Source of the DNA: Planctomycetota bacterium
Lineage (GTDB): Bacteria > Planctomycetota > UBA1135 > GCA-002686595
Reading direction: 5' to 3'
DNA length: 37,481 nt
NCBI GenBank assembly: GCA_016779225.1
Contig: JADHNZ010000032.1
Span: 1-37,481 of the forward strand
In this document: one piece after another, positions 13,731 through 22,956 of the stretch
Layout of the letters: the number at the start of each line of letters is the position of its first letter
Position numbering within the stretch: the stretch's first letter is position 1
The notes under the pieces: generated by a model
Seen by the model: the letters and a program-made list of their open reading frames with translations, nothing else
What the model was told of the DNA's origin: nothing
Databases searched by the model: none
Program-made: the position numbers and the translations under genes

Positions 13731-16511
13731 ATGGTGACGAGGGGAACGACGGGGGCGACCTTGCCGGCACGCGGCCTGCGGCCAACGCACATGCTGGTGC
13801 TGTTGGGGCTTGGGTTCGCCGCGGTGGGCGGCGGCGCCGTGAGGCTCAGTCTCGCGCAGGCGGAGGCGCCCGCATCGCGCGCGGTCACTGTCGAGGATCC
13901 TGCGCTGCCCGTGGTCCTGCTGGACCGGAGCGGTCGCCCGCTTGCCGCCTCGGTGCAGGTCTACGACCTCCAGGTCTCGCCCCGCGACCTGTGGCGTGCC
14001 CACACCCCCTGGCGCGTGACCGAGCTCCTGTTCCAGGAGCAGGCTGGCGTGCTCCCCGCGGACTGGGGGGAGGAGCAGCTGCTGCTGCGCCTGCTCCCCG
14101 CGACCGCGGGCGAGGAGGAGCCCGGCTGGCTGCTGGCCTCCGGAGCTGCGCTGACGGACCTCAGCCCGCGTCAGGCGGCCGACCTCGCAGCCTGGGCGGA
14201 CCGCCACGACCTCCCCGGCCTGTTCGTGGATCCGGCGGGCGGTCCGGATTCCCTGATGTGGTGCCCGTCCCTGCTCCTCGATGAGTCGGTGCGTCTGGAG
14301 GTGCTGGGTGCCGCGGGCGAGGGGCACCCTGAGCGCTGGACCGCCTGGCTCCTCAGGGAAATGGGGCTGGTCCTTGGGCACCTGACCCAGGACTCCGGCA
14401 GCGTGGAGCTTCGCCTCCAGGCGCTGCCGCCCGCGTTGGCCTCCATGGGGGAGGGCCTCGTGCGCGACGCCCGCGTCCTGGCCTATGCCGACCACCTCTG
14501 GGACGAGCTGCTCCCTAGCCGGTTCCGAGTGGTGGTCAAGGAGCTTGACCGTGAGGTCGCAGGACGCGTGCGGGACCTGCTCGTGCGCGAGGGCGTCAGC
14601 CCGTGGCAGCTGCGTCTCGAGCAGCGCACCGCGCGGCTGCACCTCGTCAGCGAAGAGGGGCGCTCGAATCTTTCGCTGGGCTCGGCCCAGGCGATCCCTG
14701 GCATCGAGGACAAGGCCTTCGAGATCCTCGGCCACTGGGGCACCCTCAGCGCCCGGGAGGCCTGGGGACGCGCCCGCTGGGAGCGCGACTACGAGCCCTG
14801 GAGGCTTCCGCTCGAGGGGGCGGGCGATCCCGTGGCGCAGCGTGCGCACGAGCTGATGAACCAGCCCGATCCGCGCTCCGGCCTCGAGCTGCTGGTGCAG
14901 CGCGAGCTCGAGGCCGCGGGCTGCGTGCCGCGCGTGAGGGGCTCGAGCCGAACCTGGGAGCGGGTCGTCCTTCCGCGTGACCTCCGGCTCGCGGTTCGCG
15001 CGGCGCGGCTCGCGGCGCGGGGCCGGGTGGAGCAGGCGCGAGTGGACGGAGTGACTCCCGATCCCCTCGATCTGGGCCTCGCGGAGGGGCGCTTCGACGG
15101 CTACCTCGAAGGGCGCCTGGCCGAGCGGCCGCACGAGGTGCGCACCACCCTCGACCACGACCTACAGCTGCGCCTGGAGGAGCTCCTCCCCGAGGTGGTC
15201 GACGCGTACCAGGCCGCGGGGGCCATGGCTCTGGTCGTGGAGGTCGAGACGGGGGATGTGCTCGCCATCGCCGACCACTCGGGGTACGCGCTCAGCGGGT
15301 TCATGCCCGCCCAGTACCTGTTCACGCCGGGCTCGATCATGAAGCCCCTCATCATGGCGATCGCCTTCGATGCGGGGGTCGTGTCCGAGGACGACCGCTT
15401 CCAGTCGAACGGTATGGAAGGCATCCGCGTGCCCGGAAGGCCGAAGCTGGTGCGCGAGGCGAAGGGGGCTCAGCCGGGCTGGCACAGCCCCGCCTACGGT
15501 CTTGCCCACTCTCAGAACGCGGTCCTCGTCCAGATCGGCATGCGCATCCCGGCGCGTCGGCTGCACGACGGCCTCACGGCGTTTGGGTTCGGGCCCGCGA
15601 CGGATCTCGGGATTGGCCCGATCCGCGACGGCGTGCTCCTGCCCGTTGAGCAGTGGGATGGGGCCAGCCGGGGTGAGCCGGTTCCGGGCCTCACCCCCGC
15701 AAGCCTCTCCTTTGGGCATGCAATCCAGGTGAACGCCCTCCAGATGGCTGAGGCGCTCCTCACGCTGCTGCGCGGCGGAGAGCGCGTGCCCCTGCGATTC
15801 GTGGCGGCCGTGAACGGCAATGCACAGCCGGTTCGGCCGCGCGGGCGCGTCCTGGACGCCGCCGCCTGCGAGCGCATCAAGGAGTACATGCGCCTTGGCG
15901 CCGCCTCGACGGACCCTGCCTTCGAGGGGACGGCATACCACATGACGCCTGGCCACAGGCACTGGCCGAAGAGCGGCCACTGGCGCGGCACCGGCGCGGA
16001 GATCGCCAAGCAGTGTTTCCTCGGTATGGGCGTCGAGAGCTTCGGGAGCAAGACGGGGACCACTGAGAAGGAGGCCGGCGTGCCCTGCAGCCACGCGGAC
16101 GCCGAGCACTGGCTGCGCCACGAGGCCGAGGGCACGCGCTGCAGCAGTGCCTGTCGCCGCGAGCTGAAGCAGCGCGGCGCGCTCCACTCGGGGCCCTGCT
16201 ACACCTCGTCCATGTTCGCCTTCGGCGCGGATGCGCAGGGCCGTGAGGTCATGACGCTCGTCGTGGTGGACGAGGTCCAGGAATACGAGACCTGGGGGCA
16301 CTTCGGGTCGAAGGTCGCAGGTCCCGTGGCCGCGCGCCTGCTGCGCGGAGCCCTTGGGCTCGAGGAGGAGCCCGCCGAGCCGGTGGCGCAGGCCGCTCCC
16401 CCTGCGCAGAAGCAGCCCTCCACCCCGTCCTCTCCGAGCGGTCTCCTCGGCCGCCCCGATCGGAGGCAGGCTCCCGCACTCGAGGACGATCCCTCGCGGA
16501 GGGTGAGGTGA
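13731..16511 (+). CDS. Class B penicillin-binding protein (FtsI-like), unusually long
   Basis: At 926 residues this is far longer than typical FtsI (about 580). It has an N-terminal membrane anchor (about residues 21-43) and a transpeptidase domain from about residue 470. All three catalytic motifs are present: S535-I-M-K538 in FTPGSIMKPLIM, S594-Q-N596, and K774-T-G in GSKTGTTEKEAG. It should cross-link peptidoglycan in the periplasm with the SEDS glycosyltransferase encoded downstream. Between the anchor and the transpeptidase lie about 420 residues; PVVLLDRSGRPLAAS at 60-74 matches the usual start of the pedestal domain, but the rest I cannot match. A cysteine-rich insert (C786, C804, C808, C823) follows the KTG motif. 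The ATG at 13731 is ten bases after the previous stop; the GTG at 13734 is equally possible. Confidence 0.85.
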   Translation: MVTRGTTGATLPARGLRPTHMLVLLGLGFAAVGGGAVRLSLAQAEAPASRAVTVEDPALPVVLLDRSGRPLAASVQVYDLQVSPRDLWRAHTPWRVTELLFQEQAGVLPADWGEEQLLLRLLPATAGEEEPGWLLASGAALTDLSPRQAADLAAWADRHDLPGLFVDPAGGPDSLMWCPSLLLDESVRLEVLGAAGEGHPERWTAWLLREMGLVLGHLTQDSGSVELRLQALPPALASMGEGLVRDARVLAYADHLWDELLPSRFRVVVKELDREVAGRVRDLLVREGVSPWQLRLEQRTARLHLVSEEGRSNLSLGSAQAIPGIEDKAFEILGHWGTLSAREAWGRARWERDYEPWRLPLEGAGDPVAQRAHELMNQPDPRSGLELLVQRELEAAGCVPRVRGSSRTWERVVLPRDLRLAVRAARLAARGRVEQARVDGVTPDPLDLGLAEGRFDGYLEGRLAERPHEVRTTLDHDLQLRLEELLPEVVDAYQAAGAMALVVEVETGDVLAIADHSGYALSGFMPAQYLFTPGSIMKPLIMAIAFDAGVVSEDDRFQSNGMEGIRVPGRPKLVREAKGAQPGWHSPAYGLAHSQNAVLVQIGMRIPARRLHDGLTAFGFGPATDLGIGPIRDGVLLPVEQWDGASRGEPVPGLTPASLSFGHAIQVNALQMAEALLTLLRGGERVPLRFVAAVNGNAQPVRPRGRVLDAAACERIKEYMRLGAASTDPAFEGTAYHMTPGHRHWPKSGHWRGTGAEIAKQCFLGMGVESFGSKTGTTEKEAGVPCSHADAEHWLRHEAEGTRCSSACRRELKQRGALHSGPCYTSSMFAFGADAQGREVMTLVVVDEVQEYETWGHFGSKVAGPVAARLLRGALGLEEEPAEPVAQAAPPAQKQPSTPSSPSGLLGRPDRRQAPALEDDPSRRVR

Positions 16512-18022
16512 ACCTCCAGGACCTCGTCAGAGCCCACGGGGGCTGGCTCCGCGGGGGCGCCTCACGCGCCGGCGCCGTGGAGCTCCGCTCGGTGGAGGTG
16601 GACTCGCGGCGCGTGGAGCCCGGAGCCCTCTTCGTCGCGCTTCCCGGAACCCGTGACGACGGAGCACGCTTCGCGGCGGATGCCCTCCAGCGCGGGGCCT
16701 CGGCGGTGCTCGCGCCTCGCACGCTGCAGCTCGAGGGCTCCGTGCCCCAGTGGGTGCACGACTCACCCGCGCGCATCGCGGGGTTCGTGGCCCAGGCCCT
16801 CGCAGGAGAGCCTGCGCGCCGGCTCTTCCTGGCTGGCGTCACCGGCACGAACGGGAAGACCTCCGTGGCTCACCTGATCGCTCACCTGCTCGACGCCGGA
16901 GGGCGCCGGGCGGGCGTCCTAGGCACGGCGGGGCACCGCCTGGCAGGCGGTCCCCGCGAGGCGACGCACACGACCCCGGACGCGCCCGAGCTGGCGCGGC
17001 TCATGCAGGCCCACCGGGCGGCCGGCGGGGAGGCCCTCGCCATGGAGGTCAGCTCCCACGCCCTGGCGCAGGAGCGCCATGCGGGGCTTGCCTTCGACGC
17101 CGCGGTCTTCACCAACCTCACCAGGGATCACCTCGACTACCACGGCAGCCTGGAGGCCTACGCGGCCGCCAAGGCCCGCCTCTTCGAGGCCCTGGACCCT
17201 GGCGGGACGGCGATCGTCCACGCCGACGACCCAGCCTCCGACCGCATGGCGCGCGCTGCGCGTGCGCGCGGGGCCAGGGTCCTTCGATACAGCACGCGGA
17301 CGAGCGCCGATCTGATGGCCTCTCGACTGCGAGCGACCCGGGAGGGCACATCCTTCCACTTGTCTGGGATGGGGATTCCAGCGCGGGGTGTGCGATTCCA
17401 CCTCCGGGGCCGCTTCAATGTCGAGAACGCCCTCGCGGCGCTCGCCTGCGCGCTTGTCGCGGGGGTGAGTCCGGACCACGCGTTGGCCGGGCTCACCTCC
17501 TGTAAGCCTGCCCCGGGGCGCATGGAAGCGCTCCGGGCGGGCGGCGACTCCGCCGCGCCGCAGGTCGTGGTGGACTACGCACACACGCCGGATGCGCTCG
17601 AGCGGGCCCTTGCTGCGCTCCGGCGCGAGCTGGCTCCCGGCGCGCGTCTGTGGTGCGTGTTCGGGTGCGGTGGGGACCGGGACCGGGGCAAGCGCGCGCT
17701 CATGGGGGCCGCTGCAACGCGCCTCGCCGACCGCGTCCTGCTGACGAGCGACAACCCGCGCTCGGAGGCTCCGGAGGCCATCGCGGACGAGGTCTGCGCG
17801 GGCCTCGCGTCCGAGGCCCTGGCACGCGTGCTGCGCGAGCTCGACCGGGCCGCGGCCATCCGCACGGCCATCGCGGCCGCCGCGCCCGAGGACACGGTGC
17901 TGATCGCAGGCAAGGGACACGAGACGGTGCAGGTGGATGCGCACGGCAGCCACCCCTTCGACGACCGCGTCGTCGCGCGGGCCGCGCTCGAGGAGCGCGC
18001 CCAGCTGGAGGTCATGGGCTGA
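16508..18022 (+). CDS. murE: UDP-MurNAc-tripeptide synthetase MurE
   Basis: This 504-residue Mur ligase begins at a GTG overlapping the PBP stop. The ATP loop is GVTGTNGKTSVAHL (GTNGKTS at 113-119). EVSSHALAQERHAG and TNLTRDHLDYHGSLEAY are family signatures. The amino-acid-specificity motif is DNPR at residues 415-418. DNPR marks enzymes that add meso-diaminopimelate rather than lysine, so the cell wall is probably of the A1-gamma type. AGKGHETVQ near the end completes the pattern. It adds residue three of the stem peptide to UDP-MurNAc-L-Ala-D-Glu in the cytoplasm. MurD, which acts before it, is not in the window. Confidence 0.96.
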   Translation: MNLQDLVRAHGGWLRGGASRAGAVELRSVEVDSRRVEPGALFVALPGTRDDGARFAADALQRGASAVLAPRTLQLEGSVPQWVHDSPARIAGFVAQALAGEPARRLFLAGVTGTNGKTSVAHLIAHLLDAGGRRAGVLGTAGHRLAGGPREATHTTPDAPELARLMQAHRAAGGEALAMEVSSHALAQERHAGLAFDAAVFTNLTRDHLDYHGSLEAYAAAKARLFEALDPGGTAIVHADDPASDRMARAARARGARVLRYSTRTSADLMASRLRATREGTSFHLSGMGIPARGVRFHLRGRFNVENALAALACALVAGVSPDHALAGLTSCKPAPGRMEALRAGGDSAAPQVVVDYAHTPDALERALAALRRELAPGARLWCVFGCGGDRDRGKRALMGAAATRLADRVLLTSDNPRSEAPEAIADEVCAGLASEALARVLRELDRAAAIRTAIAAAAPEDTVLIAGKGHETVQVDAHGSHPFDDRVVARAALEERAQLEVMG

Positions 18023-18024
18023 GC

Positions 18025-19521
18025 ATGAAGCAGGAGAGGGGGCAAGACACGCACGGCGGGGCTCCCCGCGCGCGCTGGACGCTGGCGGACCTGGCCCAGG
18101 CCATGGGGAGCCGGCTCGAGGCAGGGGCCGCTGGACTTGCGGTGGGTGGGGTCTCGACCGACACCCGCACCCTGCGGCCTGGCGACCTGTTCGTGGCCCT
18201 GAGTGGACCCAACTTCGACGGTGCGCGCTTCATCCCCGCGGCGGTCGAGCGTGGCGCCGTGGCGGTCGTCGTGCCCGAGGGGACCGCGGCGGCTGCGGGT
18301 GCGGCTCCGGTGCTCGAGGTGGCCTGCACGCGGCGGGCGCTGGGCGACCTGGGCCGCTGGGTTCGCTCCACTCGGAGCCTCGAGGTCGTGGGGATCACCG
18401 GCTCCTGCGGCAAGACCAGCACCAAGGAGATCCTGCATGTGCTCCTCCGCGGCGCGGGCCTGCGCGCCTCGGCGAGCCCGGCCTCGTTCAACAACGACAT
18501 CGGCGTGCCTCACACCCTGCTGGCCTGTCCCGAGGATGCCCAGGTTCTGGTGGCGGAGCTGGGGACCAACGGCCGCGGGGAGATCGCGCACCTCGCGCGC
18601 CTCGCACGCCCTACGGGTGCCATCGTGACCAATGTGGGGGCCAGCCACCTCGAGGGCCTCGGGGACGAGGACGGGGTCGCCTCGGAGAAGGCCGCGCTGC
18701 CCGCCTCCCTGCCCGAGGGCGGCTTCTGCGTGCTCAACGCGGACTGCCCGCGGACCGCGGCGATGGCCTCCGTCACCCGCGCCCGCGTGCACCGCTTCGC
18801 CGTGCGCGCCGCCGCAGCGGGCGAGGAGGCCGGAGGGGAGTGCGCCCCCGACCTAGTGGCCTCGGACCTCACCTTCGAGGCCAGCGGCACCTCGTTCACC
18901 CTCTCGGGCGCCATGGTCGGCGAGCCCGGCGAGGAGCAGCGCGTCTCGATCCCGCTCCTCGGACGGCACCAGGTCCAGAATGTCCTGGCCGCGCTCACTG
19001 CAGGGCGCGCCCTCGGCGTCTCCCTCGAGGCGCTCCTCGCGGGCCTGCCCGACCTCGCGCCGGTCGCAGGGCGCGGGGTCCGCTCCGAGGCGCGCGGCCT
19101 GGCCCTCCTGGACGAGACCTACAACGCCAACCCCACCTCGACCGTCGCCGCCCTGTGGGCTCTCGCCGCGGCGCCCGCCGCAGGCCGGCGGGTGGCCGTG
19201 CTCGGGCGCATGCACGAGCTCGGGGAGCGCAGCGCGGCGCTGCACGCCGAGGTCGGCGCGGCCGTGGCCGCTGCGGGGGTGGACCTGCTCATCACCGTGG
19301 GGGCGGACGAGGTCGCGAGCGGTGCCCGCGAGGCGGGCCTGGCCGAGCGGGCCCTCGTGCGCTTCGCGGACCGCGAGGCCGCCGCGGCCGGGCTCGAGGC
19401 CGTACTTCACGCCGGCGACCTGGTCCTGCTCAAGGGCAGCCGCGCGGCCGGGCTGGACGCCCTCGTGCGCCTCCTCCAGCAGTCCTCCCCGCAGCCCTCA
19501 GGAGAGCCTGCTCTGGCCTGA
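18025..19521 (+). CDS. murF: UDP-MurNAc-tripeptide:D-alanyl-D-alanine ligase MurF
   Basis: The 498-residue protein has the N-terminal substrate domain (VSTDTRTLRPGDLFVALSGP), an ATP loop GSCGKTS at 126-132 (usually GSxGKT), FNNDIGVPHTLLA and VAELGTNGRGEIAHLA. The C-terminal domain carries LLDETYNANPTSTVAAL and VLGRMHELGERS, both MurF hallmarks. It attaches D-Ala-D-Ala to complete the UDP-MurNAc-pentapeptide. The ATG at 18025 follows the murE stop by two bases, with GGAGGT twelve bases upstream. The stop overlaps the A of the mraY start, so translation is probably coupled. Confidence 0.96.
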   Translation: MKQERGQDTHGGAPRARWTLADLAQAMGSRLEAGAAGLAVGGVSTDTRTLRPGDLFVALSGPNFDGARFIPAAVERGAVAVVVPEGTAAAAGAAPVLEVACTRRALGDLGRWVRSTRSLEVVGITGSCGKTSTKEILHVLLRGAGLRASASPASFNNDIGVPHTLLACPEDAQVLVAELGTNGRGEIAHLARLARPTGAIVTNVGASHLEGLGDEDGVASEKAALPASLPEGGFCVLNADCPRTAAMASVTRARVHRFAVRAAAAGEEAGGECAPDLVASDLTFEASGTSFTLSGAMVGEPGEEQRVSIPLLGRHQVQNVLAALTAGRALGVSLEALLAGLPDLAPVAGRGVRSEARGLALLDETYNANPTSTVAALWALAAAPAAGRRVAVLGRMHELGERSAALHAEVGAAVAAAGVDLLITVGADEVASGAREAGLAERALVRFADREAAAAGLEAVLHAGDLVLLKGSRAAGLDALVRLLQQSSPQPSGEPALA

Positions 19522-20660
19522 TGCTGATCGAGCTGCTCAACAGCCTGATGGGCGTCTCGCTCTTCGGCTACATCAGCTTCCGAGTGGTGATGGCCGTGAT
19601 GACCGGCTTCGCTCTGGCGCTGGTCCTCGGGGGGCCGGTGATCCGCTGGCTGGCGGGGCAGCGGATCGGAGAGCGGTCGGACAAGAACGACCTGGCCCAG
19701 GTGGCCACCGTGGACGCGGGCAAGGCGGGGACGCCCACCATGGGGGGGTCCTTCCTGATCGCCGCTCTGCTGGGCTCGGCGCTGCTCTGGTGCCGCCTGG
19801 ACAATGTCCATGTGGTGCTGGGCCTCATCCTCGTGGCGGGCCTCGCCGCAGTGGGCTTCGTCGACGACTGGATCAAGCTCACCGACCCCGACCGCAACGG
19901 CCTGAGCCCGACGGGGAAGATCATGGGGCAGCTCGTGATCGGCCTGTTCGTGGTCGGGGCCATGGCCTGGACCGCCCACGCCTCGGACCGCTACAGCCTG
20001 CTCGCCATCCACCCGCCCTTCGCCAAGGACTGGACCCTCGAGCTGGGCAACTCCGCGCTGGGGGTCGCCCTGTTCGTGGCCATCGGCTGGGTCGTCGTGG
20101 CCGGCACCTCGAACGCGATCAACATCACCGACGGGATGGACGGCCTCGCCGCGGGCTGCACGATCCTGGCCGCGGCTGCCCTCGCGGTCTTCTGCTATGT
20201 GACCGGGCGGTGGGACTGGACCGGCTACCTCGGCATCCCGCATGTGCCGGAGGCCTCCGAGATGACCGTCCTCGCCGGGGCCCTGATCGGGGCCACGACG
20301 GGCTTCCTGTGGTTCAACGCCCCCCCTGCGCGGGTGTTCATGGGGGACTCCGGCGCCCTGCCGCTCGGCGGCCTGCTCGGGTGGATGGCCCTCGTGTCGA
20401 AGCAGGAGGTCCCCCTCGGGCTGATCGCGCTCGTCCCCTTCGCGGAGCTCGGCTCCAGCGCCCTGCAGCGCTTCTCGTACCGCACCACCGGCCGGCGGGT
20501 CTTCACGATCGCGCCCCTGCACCACGGCCTCAAGGAGCACGGCGGGGTGTTCCGCCGCTCGCCCAGCGGCGGCATCCCCGAGACCACCGTGGTCGTTCGA
20601 CTCTGGATCGTGGCGGCCCTCTCGGGGCTGGCGAGCCTGGCCCTCCTCAAGGTGCGCTGA
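19521..20660 (+). CDS. mraY: Phospho-MurNAc-pentapeptide translocase MraY
   Basis: This 379-residue polytopic membrane protein contains PTMGGSFLI, the metal-binding VGFVDDWIK (D115-D116), AINITDGMDGLAAG and FMGDSGALPLGGLLG. It transfers phospho-MurNAc-pentapeptide to undecaprenyl phosphate, making lipid I at the inner face of the membrane. The C-terminal motif, normally PLHHHFE, reads PLHHGLKEHGG here, so the third histidine (residue 336) is glycine. About ten hydrophobic segments are visible. The final LKVR ending matches the family. It starts on the last base of the murF stop. Confidence 0.95.
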   Translation: MLIELLNSLMGVSLFGYISFRVVMAVMTGFALALVLGGPVIRWLAGQRIGERSDKNDLAQVATVDAGKAGTPTMGGSFLIAALLGSALLWCRLDNVHVVLGLILVAGLAAVGFVDDWIKLTDPDRNGLSPTGKIMGQLVIGLFVVGAMAWTAHASDRYSLLAIHPPFAKDWTLELGNSALGVALFVAIGWVVVAGTSNAINITDGMDGLAAGCTILAAAALAVFCYVTGRWDWTGYLGIPHVPEASEMTVLAGALIGATTGFLWFNAPPARVFMGDSGALPLGGLLGWMALVSKQEVPLGLIALVPFAELGSSALQRFSYRTTGRRVFTIAPLHHGLKEHGGVFRRSPSGGIPETTVVVRLWIVAALSGLASLALLKVR

Positions 20661-20662
20661 CC

Positions 20663-21859
20663 ATGGCACGCTTCCGAAGACGGGCCGGCGCCGCCGTGGC
20701 AGCCTCGGGCGAGACCCAGCTGGGGCTCTTCGAGCGGATCGAGGTCGCGACCCAGCCGCGCGTCGCGGACGCCACCATCGAGGCCCGACGCCTGTTCTAC
20801 GCGGTGCTGGCCCTGATGGCCCTGGGGTTCCTGCTGCAGGCCAGTCACGCGGCCACCACCCTGCCCGAGGACCTGTTCCAGCAGCACCTTGCCAAGCTGG
20901 CCGGGATGCGCGGGGTCGCCATCCTGATCGTCGTCGGTCTGTGGCAGCTGGGCACGGAGCGGCTCAAGCCCCTCGCCCCCGCCCTCGCCATCGTGGCCCT
21001 GCTGCTCCTGGTGGCGGTGTTCGTTCCCGGCCTCCAGGCACGCATCAACGGCGCCCGGCGCTGGGTCGATCTGCCCCTGCTCCCCTTCAACCTGCAGGCC
21101 TCCGATGTGGCTCGGGTCCTGGGGATCGTCTGGCTCGCGCGGCGGTGTGAGGACCTGGGCCCGCGGGTGGAGGAGGGGCTGCACGGCTACCTGCCCACCC
21201 TCGGCATGGGCCTCGTGTTCGCCCTCCTGATCTTCCTCGAGCCCGACCTCGGCTCGACCGTGCTCCTCGGGGTGACCTGGGGCTCGGTCATGTGGGTCGC
21301 GGGGTTCCAGCAGCGCCACATCGCGACCTCCGCCGCGGCGCTGGGCTCCGCCGCTCTGGTTGCGGGCGCGACCATGTTCTCCCATGTTCGGGATCGCCTG
21401 GCGATCTTCATGGGGGAGGCCACCAACGACCAGGTGTCCGGCTCGGCCCGCGCCTTCTCCAGTGGAGGCTTCTGGGGCGTGGGCCTCGGCCAGGGCCAGG
21501 CGCGACTCGCGGGCCTCCAGTACCAGCAGACCGACTTCGTCTTCGCGCTGGTGGGCGAGGAGCTGGGTCTCTTCGGAGCGCTCCTGGTCGTGGGGGCCTA
21601 CATGGTGGTCCTGTGGAGCGGCCTCCGGATCGCGCGCAGCGTCGAGTCCCCCTTCGCGGCGCTGGTCGCCTTCGGGCTCACCGTGGGCGTCTGCCTGCAG
21701 GCCCTGGTCCACATCTCGGTCGTCACCCGGCTTGCGCCGCCGAAGGGGATGACCCTGCCCTTCATCAGCGATGGGAACACGAGCCTGCTGGCCTCGAGCC
21801 TCGCGGTTGGCCTGATCTTGGGGGCCACTCGGCGGTCTCCCCTGCCGAAGGTGATCTAG
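20663..21859 (+). CDS. ftsW: SEDS-family peptidoglycan glycosyltransferase, FtsW/RodA-like
   Basis: The 398-residue protein has about ten transmembrane segments after a 45-residue soluble, charged N-terminus. SEDS signatures present are INGARRWVDLPLLPFNLQAS, FLEPDLGSTVLL (with the catalytic-type aspartate), SGSARAFSSGGFWGVGLGQG, and QQTDFVFALVGEELGLFG. It polymerises lipid II into glycan strands, partnering a class B PBP, here the one encoded at 13731. Position between mraY and murG favours FtsW over RodA, but sequence alone does not separate them. The usual ISYGGSS motif is replaced by ISDGNTS (residues 368-374). It begins two bases after the mraY stop. Confidence 0.85.
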   Translation: MARFRRRAGAAVAASGETQLGLFERIEVATQPRVADATIEARRLFYAVLALMALGFLLQASHAATTLPEDLFQQHLAKLAGMRGVAILIVVGLWQLGTERLKPLAPALAIVALLLLVAVFVPGLQARINGARRWVDLPLLPFNLQASDVARVLGIVWLARRCEDLGPRVEEGLHGYLPTLGMGLVFALLIFLEPDLGSTVLLGVTWGSVMWVAGFQQRHIATSAAALGSAALVAGATMFSHVRDRLAIFMGEATNDQVSGSARAFSSGGFWGVGLGQGQARLAGLQYQQTDFVFALVGEELGLFGALLVVGAYMVVLWSGLRIARSVESPFAALVAFGLTVGVCLQALVHISVVTRLAPPKGMTLPFISDGNTSLLASSLAVGLILGATRRSPLPKVI

Positions 21860-21909
21860 CCGCCTGGCGCGCGGTTGCGCGCACCCGAGGGCGGCCCGAT
21901 CCCTCGCTC

Positions 21910-22956
21910 ATGCAACAGTACGAACGCTTCGGAGTGCTTGCGCTCCTCCTGCTGGTGGTGACCCTCGTGGCCGTGGCGCTCCTCGGAGAGGATCCGCGCG
22001 ACCCGAGTCGGCTCGAGGAGCTGGCGGCCCAGGCCGCCGAACGCCCCTCCGAGTTCGGGGGGGCCGGCCGGGCCACGGAGCGCAGTCCTGGCAGCCGTCC
22101 CCAGGGGGAGCGTCCCGTTCCGCGCCGTCTGGACCCTCGCCTGGATGGCGCCCAGGAGCGCCCCGCGCCGACGGCGCGCCGGCGGCCAACTGCGGTCGAG
22201 CCTGCGGCGCGACCCCAGGCAGACCTCCCCTTCGCGCAGCCCGCTTCGGAGCCCCAGACCCCGATGGCCCAGCCCCCGAGCGCCGAGCCGCGCCCCTGGC
22301 CCGAGCGTGCCGTCCCCCAGGCAGGGACTCCCCTTCAGGCCCCGGCTGTCCCCACCCAGGCGCGCCCCGTTCAGGCCGTCGCAGCCGGCGCGCCCACGCG
22401 TCGCTACACCGTCCAGCCCGGCGACTGCCTGGGCACCATCCTCCAAGAGCAGTGCGGCACGGTGCGGGCCCAGGCTCAGGTGATGGAGCTGAACCCCGGC
22501 CTGCAACCCGACCGCCTCCGCGCCGGGCAGGTCCTTCAGCTCCCCGCGGGCACCGTCGAGGCCTCCTTCAAGCGGCCGGGACGCATCCAGGAGGTCGGAG
22601 TCCTCGAGGTGGTCGTCGTCCAGCCGGGAGACTCCCTCTATCGCATCCTCCAGCGCGAGCGGGACGGCAAGGTGAGCGTGGGGCAGGTCCAGGCCTGCAA
22701 CCCCGGCCTCGACCCGGACCTCCTCACCCCGGGCATGGAGCTCCGTCTGCCCCAGGCTCCTCAGCGCAGGAGCGTGCCCGCCAGCCGGTACATCGTCCGA
22801 GAGGGGGACATCCTGGGCCGCATTGCCGTGAGCCTGGGCTGCACCCTTGAGGAGCTGATCGCGGCCAACCCCGGCCTGCAGCCCGACCGCATCCGGTCGG
22901 GACAGGTGCTCCTGCTTCCGCCCGGCGTGGGCACCGCGCTGGCGGGGGCCCAATGA
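21910..22956 (+). CDS. Membrane-anchored protein with three LysM domains
   Basis: This 348-residue protein has an N-terminal helix (about residues 8-25, GVLALLLLVVTLVAVALL) that anchors it. A Pro/Ala/Arg-rich linker of about 135 residues follows. Three LysM repeats come next: RRYTVQPGDCLGTI at 164-212, EVVVVQPGDSLYRI at 233-281, and SRYIVREGDILGRI at 292-337. Each ends in the NPGL...G(Q/M).LxLP pattern. LysM binds GlcNAc in peptidoglycan or chitin-like chains, so the protein probably links the inner membrane to the wall. No hydrolase domain is present. Cysteines occur in the first and third repeats. LysM genes are not standard dcw members; its place between the SEDS gene and murG suggests a lineage-specific wall or divisome factor. 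Confidence 0.85.
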   Translation: MQQYERFGVLALLLLVVTLVAVALLGEDPRDPSRLEELAAQAAERPSEFGGAGRATERSPGSRPQGERPVPRRLDPRLDGAQERPAPTARRRPTAVEPAARPQADLPFAQPASEPQTPMAQPPSAEPRPWPERAVPQAGTPLQAPAVPTQARPVQAVAAGAPTRRYTVQPGDCLGTILQEQCGTVRAQAQVMELNPGLQPDRLRAGQVLQLPAGTVEASFKRPGRIQEVGVLEVVVVQPGDSLYRILQRERDGKVSVGQVQACNPGLDPDLLTPGMELRLPQAPQRRSVPASRYIVREGDILGRIAVSLGCTLEELIAANPGLQPDRIRSGQVLLLPPGVGTALAGAQ

